Source of the DNA: Akkermansia muciniphila
Lineage (GTDB): Bacteria; Verrucomicrobiota; Verrucomicrobiia; Opitutales; Opitutaceae
Assembly (NCBI GenBank): GCA_945888375.1
Contig: CAMCZZ010000018.1
Coordinates: 1-64,000 of the forward strand
DNA: 64,000 bases
Direction of reading: 5' to 3'
The notes beneath the pieces are model-generated. The model was not told where the DNA came from and made no database searches. It worked only from the letters and a program-made list of their open reading frames with translations. The position numbers were made by a program, and so were the translations under genes. Positions 53,407-64,000 of the stretch are shown piece by piece. Within the stretch, counting starts at the first letter, position 1. The number at the start of each line of letters is the position of its first letter.

Positions 53407-56400
53407 TTGCCTTTGCCTTTCGCGGCCGAGTGGACTCTCTCTGCGCCCTCCGTGTCCGCCCCGGCCCCCGCCCCCCCACTCCCCTCGCCCACCCGCGAAA
53501 AACACAGCGGCGTCTGCCCCGCCGCGCGCGGGGCCGTGCTGGCCGGCCTGCTCCACCGCAGCCCGGCCCCCGTCTGGCTGGTCGTGGCCGATACGCTGCG
53601 CGCCGCCGAACAACTCGCCGAGGACACCGCCCTTTTTTATCCGGCCCTAGCCAACACCCCGGCCCGCGCCGCGCTCGACGGCCTGGTGCTGCCCGAATCG
53701 CTGGCTGACTCCCGCGACATGGCCGAGGCCTTCGCCGCCTCGGCTGATCGCCAGGCCGTGCTCTCCCGCCTGCGGGCGACCCGCCAGCTCGCCAGCCTCC
53801 CGTCCGGCACTCCGCCCCTGGTGGTGTTTACCACCCCCGCCGCCCTGCTCCAACGGGTGCCCGCCCTCGAGGCCTACGCCGCCACCGAACTGACCTTGCG
53901 CCGTGGTGAAACCCATCCCTTCGCCGCCCTCGTCGAAAAACTCCGCGCCCTCGACTATGACGCCGAGGCCGTGTGCGAAGCCCCCGGCACCTATGCCGTG
54001 CGCGGCGGCATCATCGATCTCTACCCCATCAACGCCACCCAACCCTGCCGCCTCGATTTCTTCGGTGACGAGCTAGAGGAGATCCGCCTGCTCGATGCCG
54101 TCACCCAGCGCTCCGGCGACGCACTCGAGAGCCTCACCCTCGCCGCGTCGCCCCGCCTCAGCCTCGCGCCCTCATTGACTGGCCTCGCCCCCTACCTCAG
54201 CCCGGCCGCCCGCCTCGTCTTGATCGAACCCGCCAGTCTTGACGCGACTTTCAGCCTCCTCGCCCGGGAAAACCAGGGCCCCGCCGCCAGTCTCGCGCCT
54301 CTCCTCGCCCGTGTCGCCGCGCTCGAAGCCATCGCCGACCTCGACGAGGCGGCCGCCCTTTTCGACCAAACGTCCGTGCCCCTGGGCGAGACGACTTGGG
54401 ACACCGAGAGCCTTGCCCATCACCGGCGCTACCCGTCTGATGATCTCATCGCCCAGGACCGCCTCGCCGCCGAGGAGGCCTCTCGTCGCGATTTCCTTGA
54501 CCGCCTCGCAGCCTGGGTCCGTGACGGTGCCGCCCTCGCCATAATCACCCCGCGCGATTCCGAGGAAAAACGCATCCGCGAAATCCTCGAAGCCTATCCG
54601 GCCGCGAAAAAGCTCCGGCCCGTTTTCCTGCGCGGCCAGGCCAATGAGGGCTTCCGCCTCACCGCCCGCCCCGGAGCGGCGCTGACCCTCGCTGCCGCCG
54701 GCCCCGCCGGGCGCAAGCGTGCCGCCGCCGGCCCCGCCCCGGCCCTGATCGTGGTCACGGAGACCGAGCTCTTCGGCCGCCACCGCGTGCGCCGTGCCCC
54801 CGCCTCGCGTCGGGCCACCGTGCACCGCGCCCAAGTGGACCAGTTGCTGGACTTCGCCGAACTGGCGGAGGGGGACTTCGTGGTGCACCTCCAGCACGGC
54901 GTGGCGCTCTTTCGCGGCATCACCAAACTCGATACCCGCGACGGTCCGCGCGAGGTCATCTCCCTCGAATTCGACGACAGCGTGACCCTCCATGTGCCCT
55001 TGCCCGAAGCCCACTTGGTGAGCCGCTACGTCGGGCTCTCCAAGGTCCGCCCCCAGCTCGGACGCATCGGCTCCGACCGCTGGCAAAAAACCCGCGCCCA
55101 GGCCGAGCGTGCGACCGTCGATCTCGCCGCCGAGCTGCTCCGCATCCAGGCCGCCCGCGACGCCCAGCCCGGCCTCGCCCTCGCGCCGGACAATGACTGG
55201 CAGCGCGAGTTCGAGGGCGCCTTCCCCTTCGCCGAGACCCCCGACCAACTGAAAGCCATCACCGCCACCAAGACCGATCAGGAGCGGGCCCGCCCGATGG
55301 ACCGGCTCGTGTGCGGTGACGTCGGCTTCGGCAAGACCGAGGTCGCCATCCGCGCCGCGTTTAAAGCCGTCCAATCCGGCAAGCAGGTCGCCATCCTCGT
55401 CCCCACCACCATCCTCGCCCAGCAACACCTCAACACCTTCCGCGAACGCATGGCCGGCTACCCGATCGCGGTGGAAATGGTGTCCCGCTTCCGCACCCGC
55501 ACCGAGGCCAGCCGCATCATCGCCGCCACCGGCACCGGCCAGGTGGACATCCTCATCGGCACCCACCGGTTGCTGAACAAGGACATCTCCTTCAAGGACC
55601 TCGGTCTGGTCGTGATCGACGAGGAACAGCGCTTCGGCGTGAAGCACAAGGAACGCCTGAAAGCCCTGCGGGTATCGGTGGACGTGTTATCCATGTCCGC
55701 CACGCCCATCCCGCGCACCCTCTACATGGCTATGACCGGCGCGCGCGACATGTCGGTGATCGAGACCCCGCCGACCAACCGCCACCCGATCCAGACCATC
55801 GTGAAAACCTACGATGAACAACTGGTGGTGGAGGCCATCCGCCATGAGCTGCGCCGGGGCGGGCAGGTTTTTTACCTGCACAACCGCGTGCAGACCATCG
55901 CCCATGTCGCCGCCCGCCTGCGCGAGCTCCTCCCGGAAGTGGATATCGGGGTCGGCCACGGCCAGATGGACGAGGACGAGCTGGAGGAGATGATGACGGC
56001 CTTTGTCGCCGGCCGCCACCAGGTGCTCGTCTGCACGACGATCATCGAGACCGGCCTCGATATCCCCAACTGCAACACCATCATCATCGAGGGTGCGGAC
56101 CGCTTCGGCCTTTCCCAGCTTTACCAGCTGCGCGGACGCGTGGGCCGCTTCAAGCATCAGGCCTACGCCTATCTGCTGCTGCACCGCCACAGCCGGCTGG
56201 TGGATATCGCGCGCGAACGGCTCAACGCCCTCCGCACCCACAACCAGCTCGGCGCCGGCTTCCGCATCGCCATGCGGGATCTCGAACTGCGCGGGGCCGG
56301 CAACCTGCTCGGCTCGGAGCAATCCGGGCACATCGTCGGCGTGGGGTTTGAACTCTACTGCCAGCTTCTGCGCCAGTCCGTCGCCCGCCTAAAAGGCGAT

Positions 56401-56946
56401 AAACAGGCGGCCGCCATCCGCGCCACGGTGAAGCTCGATTTCGTCTTTGTCGGCGAGGGGGAGTCCGCTCCGCGGACTGCCGCCGGCCAGACGACGGGCA
56501 TCGCCACCAGCTACCAAGCCATCAAGGCCGCCCACGACGAGGCGGATGGCGCCGCCCCGGTGGCCCGCATCCAAGCCCGGCTGCCCGTGGGCTACATCGG
56601 CGAGACCCGTCTGCGTCTCGATTTCTACCGTCGCCTCGCCCTCGCCGGCTCGCCCGGAGCGCTCAAGGAACTCGAGGCCGAGCTGACCGATCGTTTCGGC
56701 AAATTCAATTCCGAGGTCCGTGCCCTCCTTCAGGTCACCGGCCTGCGGATCGCGGCCGAGCAAAAGGGTATCGTGAGCGTCGAGACCGACGGCGCGAAGC
56801 TGAAGCTCCTGCGCGCGGGCCCCGGTCGCCGGGACGACTATGTGCAGTTGAGCGGCCGGTTCCCCCGGCTGACGGCGGCAAAGCCGCTCGCTCGCCTGGG
56901 CGAGATTCTCGTCTATCTGCAAAACCTACCCGCAACCGCCGGTTGA
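53407..56946 (+). CDS. mfd: transcription-repair coupling factor Mfd
   Basis: A 1179-residue translocase that removes stalled RNA polymerase and recruits UvrA. Domain order is complete: UvrB-like N-terminal part (about 20-450; AVRGGIIDLYPINATQPCRLDFFGDELEEIR), CarD-like RNA polymerase-interaction domain (about 475-535; RAQVDQLLDFAELAEGDFVV), SF2 helicase with Walker A GDVGFGKTEVA (near 636) and DEEQ (near 737), then the C-terminal TRCF domain. No ATG is found upstream of the homology. TTG at 53407 or 53413 is the most likely start, and GTG at 53452 is possible. The gene ends 29 bases before the convergent katG stop. Confidence 0.95.
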   Translation: MPLPFAAEWTLSAPSVSAPAPAPPLPSPTREKHSGVCPAARGAVLAGLLHRSPAPVWLVVADTLRAAEQLAEDTALFYPALANTPARAALDGLVLPESLADSRDMAEAFAASADRQAVLSRLRATRQLASLPSGTPPLVVFTTPAALLQRVPALEAYAATELTLRRGETHPFAALVEKLRALDYDAEAVCEAPGTYAVRGGIIDLYPINATQPCRLDFFGDELEEIRLLDAVTQRSGDALESLTLAASPRLSLAPSLTGLAPYLSPAARLVLIEPASLDATFSLLARENQGPAASLAPLLARVAALEAIADLDEAAALFDQTSVPLGETTWDTESLAHHRRYPSDDLIAQDRLAAEEASRRDFLDRLAAWVRDGAALAIITPRDSEEKRIREILEAYPAAKKLRPVFLRGQANEGFRLTARPGAALTLAAAGPAGRKRAAAGPAPALIVVTETELFGRHRVRRAPASRRATVHRAQVDQLLDFAELAEGDFVVHLQHGVALFRGITKLDTRDGPREVISLEFDDSVTLHVPLPEAHLVSRYVGLSKVRPQLGRIGSDRWQKTRAQAERATVDLAAELLRIQAARDAQPGLALAPDNDWQREFEGAFPFAETPDQLKAITATKTDQERARPMDRLVCGDVGFGKTEVAIRAAFKAVQSGKQVAILVPTTILAQQHLNTFRERMAGYPIAVEMVSRFRTRTEASRIIAATGTGQVDILIGTHRLLNKDISFKDLGLVVIDEEQRFGVKHKERLKALRVSVDVLSMSATPIPRTLYMAMTGARDMSVIETPPTNRHPIQTIVKTYDEQLVVEAIRHELRRGGQVFYLHNRVQTIAHVAARLRELLPEVDIGVGHGQMDEDELEEMMTAFVAGRHQVLVCTTIIETGLDIPNCNTIIIEGADRFGLSQLYQLRGRVGRFKHQAYAYLLLHRHSRLVDIARERLNALRTHNQLGAGFRIAMRDLELRGAGNLLGSEQSGHIVGVGFELYCQLLRQSVARLKGDKQAAAIRATVKLDFVFVGEGESAPRTAAGQTTGIATSYQAIKAAHDEADGAAPVARIQARLPVGYIGETRLRLDFYRRLALAGSPGALKELEAELTDRFGKFNSEVRALLQVTGLRIAAEQKGIVSVETDGAKLKLLRAGPGRRDDYVQLSGRFPRLTAAKPLARLGEILVYLQNLPATAG

Positions 56947-56975
56947 TCCGGCGGGCGGGGGACAACGCCGTGTGG

Positions 56976-59225
<2,250 letters not shown>

Positions 59226-59264
59226 TTAAGGAAGGAAGTGGAAGGGGTTAAAAACAGAAGCGCC

Positions 59265-59292
59265 AGCATACGGGCAGGCGTCCCCAGTGCAA
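59265..59292 (-). promoter_or_regulatory. katG: candidate sigma-70 promoter of katG
   Basis: On the minus strand TTGCAC (59287-59292) and TATGCT (59265-59270) are separated by 16 bases, each a good match to -35 and -10 hexamers. A start of transcription near 59258 would leave about 57 bases of leader before the ATG at 59201. No OxyR or PerR site was recognised. Confidence 0.5.
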
Positions 59293-59353
59293 AGAGGGTC
59301 AGCCAATTTCTTGTAACAATTTAACCGCAGACGCCGGGAGGTTTCGGGAGGAA

Positions 59354-60442
<1,089 letters not shown>

Positions 60443-60490
60443 GGGGAACGTGGCGAGTAGGCAGCGGGACGGAAGCGCAGAGCGGCGGAT

Positions 60491-61405
60491 TTAGGCGTGG
60501 CGGCGGGCGTGGGCCCACTCGACGAGGGATTTTAAGACGAGAGTGACAAGAGCGAGCAGGGCCAGGATGGAGGCGGCGGCGAACGCACCGACAAACTGGT
60601 ATTCGTTGTAGAGAATCTCCACGTGGAGCGGGAGGGTGTTGGTCTCGCCCCGGATGTGACCCGACACCACGGATACGGCGCCGAATTCGCCCATGGCGCG
60701 GGCGTTGCAGAGGATGACACCGTAGAAGAGGCCCCACTTGATATTGGGCAGGGTGACTTTCCAAAAGGTCTGCCAGCCGTTTGCGCCCAGGGTGATGGCG
60801 GCGTATTCCTCGTCGTTGCCCTGCGTCTGCATCAGCGGGATGAGTTCGCGGGCGATAAAGGGGAAGGTGACAAAGGTGGTCGCGAGCACGATGCCGGGCA
60901 CGGCGAAGATGATTTTGAAGTCCTGCTCGATCAGCCAAGCTTGCAGCCCGGGAAGCCAAGGCTGCTCGGCGTCGAGGTAGTGGCCATACCAGCCCTGCGC
61001 ACCAAACAACAGCACGTAGATGAGGCCGGAGATGACGGGCGACACCGCGAAAGGCAGGTCGATGAGGGTGATGAGCAGGCTCTTGCCGGGGAAGGTGAAC
61101 TTCGCGATGCACCACGCGGCGGCCACGCCGAAGACGAGGTTGGCCGGCACGGCGAGGCCGGCGGTGAGCAGGGTGAGTTTTAACGCGTGCAGGCCGTCGG
61201 GGTCGTTCAGCGCGGCGAAATAGGCTCCGATGCCGCGCCGGAAGGCCTCGGCGAACACCGCGACCAGCGGCAGCACGAGAAAAAGGGCAAGAAACCCGAG
61301 CGCGACGGCGGTGAGCGTGTAGCGCAGCCAAAGCGCGTCACGGGTGGCGAGCGGGCGGGTCGTGGAGCCGGCGGAGCGGGAGAGGGAGGAGACGGCGGAG
61401 GCCAT
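60491..61405 (-). CDS. cysW: sulfate ABC transporter permease CysW
   Basis: A 304-residue inner-membrane permease with about six helices. The motif [33 protein letters not shown] is the family's EAA loop. CysW is distinguished by [19 protein letters not shown] and a following [22 protein letters not shown]. It forms the sulfate channel with CysT. It is 48 bases from cysA and 18 from cysT, in a tight operon. Confidence 0.95.
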   Translation of the reverse strand: MASAVSSLSRSAGSTTRPLATRDALWLRYTLTAVALGFLALFLVLPLVAVFAEAFRRGIGAYFAALNDPDGLHALKLTLLTAGLAVPANLVFGVAAAWCIAKFTFPGKSLLITLIDLPFAVSPVISGLIYVLLFGAQGWYGHYLDAEQPWLPGLQAWLIEQDFKIIFAVPGIVLATTFVTFPFIARELIPLMQTQGNDEEYAAITLGANGWQTFWKVTLPNIKWGLFYGVILCNARAMGEFGAVSVVSGHIRGETNTLPLHVEILYNEYQFVGAFAAASILALLALVTLVLKSLVEWAHARRHA

Positions 61406-61423
61406 GGTCAGGGTGCGGAGGCC

Positions 61424-62251
61424 TCAGACGGCGTGGTGGCGGCGGCTCCATTTTTGGAGCAGGTTGATCACCAGAAGCATCAGGAAGGAGGCGCCGAGCA
61501 TGACGACGGCGATGGCGGTGGCTCCGGCGTAGTCGTATTGTTCCAGCTTGGTGATGATGAGCAGCGGGGTGATTTCGGTGCGCATAGGCATGTTGCCCGA
61601 GATGAAAACAACCGAGCCGTATTCGCCGAGGGCGCGGGCGAAGGCCATGGCGAAGCCGGTCAGGAGCGCGGGAACCAGCTGGGGGAAAATCACCCGCCGC
61701 AGGGTTTGCCAGCGGTTGGCGCCGAGGCTGGCCGAGGCCTCCTCGAACTCGGGCTCCAACTCCTCGATGATGGGCTGGAGGGTGCGGACCACGAAGGGCA
61801 GGCCGATGAAGGTGAGCGCGATGAAGATGCCGATCTCGGTGAAGGCGATCTTCACGCCGTAGGGCGCGACGAGGGCGCCGATCCAGCCGTTGGGCGCGTA
61901 GAGGGCGGTCAACGCGATGCCGGCGACGGCGGTGGGCAGGGCGAAGGGCAGATCCACCAGGGCGTCCACGATGCGGCGACCCGGGAAGGGGTAGCGGACG
62001 AGGACCCAGGCGACGACCAAACCGAAGACGCAGTTGACCGACGCGGCGGCGAGGGAGGCGAGGAAACTGATGCGATAGGAAGCGACCACGCGCGGACTGG
62101 CGACGGCGGTCCAGAAGTCGTCCCACGACATCCCGAGCGTCTTGATAAACGCGGCCGAAAGCGGCAGCAGCACGATCAGGCTCAGGTAGGTGAGCGTGAG
62201 ACCGAGCGACAATCCGAAGCCGGGTATGACGGAGCGGTGGGAGCGGGACAT
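61424..62251 (-). CDS. cysT: sulfate ABC transporter permease CysT (CysU)
   Basis: A 275-residue permease. [35 protein letters not shown] is the EAA loop, and [25 protein letters not shown] the following family motif. Together with CysW it makes the heterodimeric permease. The gene sits 75 bases after sbp and 18 bases before cysW on the same strand. The N-terminus [25 protein letters not shown] is typical of the family. Confidence 0.95.
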   Translation of the reverse strand: MSRSHRSVIPGFGLSLGLTLTYLSLIVLLPLSAAFIKTLGMSWDDFWTAVASPRVVASYRISFLASLAAASVNCVFGLVVAWVLVRYPFPGRRIVDALVDLPFALPTAVAGIALTALYAPNGWIGALVAPYGVKIAFTEIGIFIALTFIGLPFVVRTLQPIIEELEPEFEEASASLGANRWQTLRRVIFPQLVPALLTGFAMAFARALGEYGSVVFISGNMPMRTEITPLLIITKLEQYDYAGATAIAVVMLGASFLMLLVINLLQKWSRRHHAV

Positions 62252-62326
62252 GAGGGGTGGAAGGGGAGACAGAAAGAGTCGCGACGACGCGGGGAGGGTG
62301 TCGAGCGTCGTCGCACTCCAGGCGGC

Positions 62327-63337
62327 TTAGTTCTTCAGGTAGATCTGGTCGAAGAAGCCACCGTCATCGAAGTGCGCCTTCTGCGCCTTCGCCCAGCCGC
62401 CGAAGGCCTGGTCGATGGTGAACAGCTCCACCTTCGTGAACTGGCTGGCGTATTTGGCGGCGGCGGCGGGATCGATGGGCCGGTAGAAGTGTTTGCCGGC
62501 GAGGTCCTGACCCTCGGGGGAATAGAGATACTCGAGGTAGGCCTTGGCGACCTCGGCGGTGCCTTTGCGCTTGGCGACCTTGTCCACCACCGCGACGGGC
62601 GGCTCGGCGAGGATGCTGAGCGAGGGAACCACGATCTCAAACTGGTCGGCGCCGAACTCCTTCACCGCGAGGAAGGCCTCGTTTTCCCAGGACAGGAATA
62701 CGTCGCCGATACCGCGCTGCACGAAGGTCGTGGTGGCGCCGCGCGCACCGGAGTCGAGCACGGGGACGTTCTTGTAGAGTTTCGCGACGAAGGCCTTGGC
62801 GGCGTCGTCGGAGCCTAGCTGGCGCTTGGCGAATTCCCAGGCGGCGAGATAGTTCCAGCGGGCGCCGCCGGAGGTCTTCGGGTTGGGGGTGATGATGGCG
62901 ACGCCGGGCTTCACGAGGTCGTCCCAGTCCTTGATGCCCTTGGGGTTTCCCTTGCGGACGAGGAACACGATGGTGGAGGTGTAGGGGGCGGAGTTGTGCG
63001 GGAAGCGCGTCTGCCAGTCGGCGGGGAGGGCGCCGGCGTTTTTCGCGATGGCGTCGATGTCGCCGGCGAGGGCGAGGGTAACGACATCGGCGCGGAGGCC
63101 GTCGATCACGGAGCGGGCCTGTTTGCCGGAGCCGCCGTGGGACTGTTTTACGACGACGTCATCGCCGGTCTTGGTTTTCCAGTGGGCGGCGAAGGCGGCG
63201 TTGTATTCGACGTAGAGCTCGCGGGTCGGATCGTAGGACACATTGAGCAGCTCGATGCTCTTGGCGGCGGCGGAACCAGCAAGGGCGAGCGCGGCGAGGG
63301 CGGCGGAGGCCAGGCGGGGGAGGTGGGAAAAGTTCAT
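62327..63337 (-). CDS. sbp: periplasmic sulfate-binding protein
   Basis: A 336-residue periplasmic protein. The signal peptide is [25 protein letters not shown]. The mature start [22 protein letters not shown] is characteristic of Sbp/CysP, and the sulfate-binding region [18 protein letters not shown] is present. [21 protein letters not shown] and [20 protein letters not shown] are other family motifs. The ATG at 63337 is set by the signal peptide. It is the first gene of the uptake operon, 46 bases after the upstream porin gene. Confidence 0.95.
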   Translation of the reverse strand: MNFSHLPRLASAALAALALAGSAAAKSIELLNVSYDPTRELYVEYNAAFAAHWKTKTGDDVVVKQSHGGSGKQARSVIDGLRADVVTLALAGDIDAIAKNAGALPADWQTRFPHNSAPYTSTIVFLVRKGNPKGIKDWDDLVKPGVAIITPNPKTSGGARWNYLAAWEFAKRQLGSDDAAKAFVAKLYKNVPVLDSGARGATTTFVQRGIGDVFLSWENEAFLAVKEFGADQFEIVVPSLSILAEPPVAVVDKVAKRKGTAEVAKAYLEYLYSPEGQDLAGKHFYRPIDPAAAAKYASQFTKVELFTIDQAFGGWAKAQKAHFDDGGFFDQIYLKN

Positions 63338-63383
63338 GGGAAAAATACGGTCGGGTGAAAACAAGGGAAGTAGAGGGCGGGGT

Positions 63384-64000
63384 TTAGAAGGAGAGCTGCA
63401 CGCGGCTGAGGACGGCGTTCTCGTTCTCAAAGTCGGCGGTGGAGGCGTCGGCTTCCTGGAACTCGGAATGCTCGAAATTGAGCGAAGCCTTCACGTTGCG
63501 GTTGAGATACCAGTTCACGCCAAGCGAGTAGGCGTCGATGCGCTGCGCCTGGGTATTACGGTTGGCGAAGTCGCCAGTGCCGGCGCCCGCGAAGGCGGCC
63601 TCGTCGACCGAGAGCTGGCTCAGGCGGGCGGCGATTTCCCACGCGCCCCAGGTGCCGGCCTCGAAGTTGAAATCCTGGGCGGGCTTGGGGTTGGTGCTGT
63701 AGCCGGTGTCCTCGCCGGTGAGGACGTAGTTTACGTTCACGGCCCAGGCGCGGTTGGTCAGGTCGGCGCGCTTGCTGGCGGGGGTGATGGTGGTGGTGTT
63801 GACCAGTTCCTGGGCCGACTCGGTGTAGGAGGCGAGGAGACCAAACGGCCCCCGGTAAAAATAGGCCTGCGGGGAGATGCGGTCATGCGAGCCGTCGGGG
63901 CGCACATTGGCATCGTAGCTGAAGAAATTGACCAAGGCGTTGCTGGTATAGGGACGGATGGCGCCGGTGCCGACCTCGCGGGTGCCGGTGCTGTAGGCGA
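63384..64000 (-). CDS. OprP/OprO-like anion-selective porin (partial, 5' end outside window)
   Basis: The C-terminal 204 residues of an outer-membrane beta-barrel. Amphipathic strands are recognisable: [54 protein letters not shown], and VLSRVQLSF at the end. The final Phe and the alternating pattern match the phosphate-selective porin O/P family. The frame is open to the window edge at 64000, so the N-terminal part is missing. It lies 46 bases before sbp on the same strand, so it is probably the outer-membrane channel that supplies sulfate to the ABC transporter. Confidence 0.88.
   Translation of the reverse strand, partial: AYSTGTREVGTGAIRPYTSNALVNFFSYDANVRPDGSHDRISPQAYFYRGPFGLLASYTESAQELVNTTTITPASKRADLTNRAWAVNVNYVLTGEDTGYSTNPKPAQDFNFEAGTWGAWEIAARLSQLSVDEAAFAGAGTGDFANRNTQAQRIDAYSLGVNWYLNRNVKASLNFEHSEFQEADASTADFENENAVLSRVQLSF

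Overview
The window is GC-rich bacterial chromosome, packed with genes and without phage, IS or CRISPR sequence. Verrucomicrobiota, probably Opitutaceae, fits best. This is inferred from the large secreted polysaccharide cluster without SusC/SusD, a passenger protein with autotransporter-type repeats, the near absence of Shine-Dalgarno sequences, and the dispersed CACGGA-type intergenic palindromes. I could not test it against a database.

Layout. 1-3800: partial ABC ATPase, acylphosphatase, an acidic hypothetical protein, tRNA-Val(GAC) and recN. 3998-28596: a one-directional pectin side-chain locus that begins with an AraC regulator. It holds GH43, a decayed rhamnogalacturonan-lyase remnant, GH51, GH35, GH78, GH127, a 1350-residue GH128-like modular protein, an ABC half-transporter, a second GH35 and GH43, PL11 and GH27. 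Together these would strip arabinan, beta-arabinofuranosyl, galactan and rhamnosyl groups and cut the RG-I backbone. Most are secreted; the second GH35 and the GH27 have no signal peptide and probably finish oligosaccharides in the cytoplasm. 28794-32003: the most unusual gene, a single-chain fusion of a membrane di-iron oxygenase (desaturase/MocD type), a Rieske [2Fe-2S] domain and an NqrF-type NADH/FAD reductase, followed by a TIM-barrel sugar isomerase.

32371-42000: a stand-alone response regulator divergent from an ankyrin protein, hemW, a lipoprotein with a strong terminator, prfA-prmC, a HAD phosphatase, a PhoD-type phosphatase and a short AMP nucleosidase. 42227-45501: a sugar ABC uptake operon (binding protein and two permeases, no ATPase). 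45744-49834: pyruvate kinase, an MBL-fold hydrolase, a QueD/PTPS-family enzyme and FolE2. 49842-53362: an AraC regulator divergent from a fucose-isomerase-family enzyme and a class II aldolase, which look like a deoxysugar pathway that could receive sugars released by the pectin locus. 53407-59201: mfd and katG, convergent. 59354-64000: a sulfate uptake operon (sbp-cysT-cysW-cysA) downstream of a partial OprP/OprO-like porin.

Three intergenic gaps carry related inverted repeats built on about 10-nt CACGGA units. Almost no gene has a purine-rich Shine-Dalgarno sequence; starts are commonly preceded by C-rich leaders.
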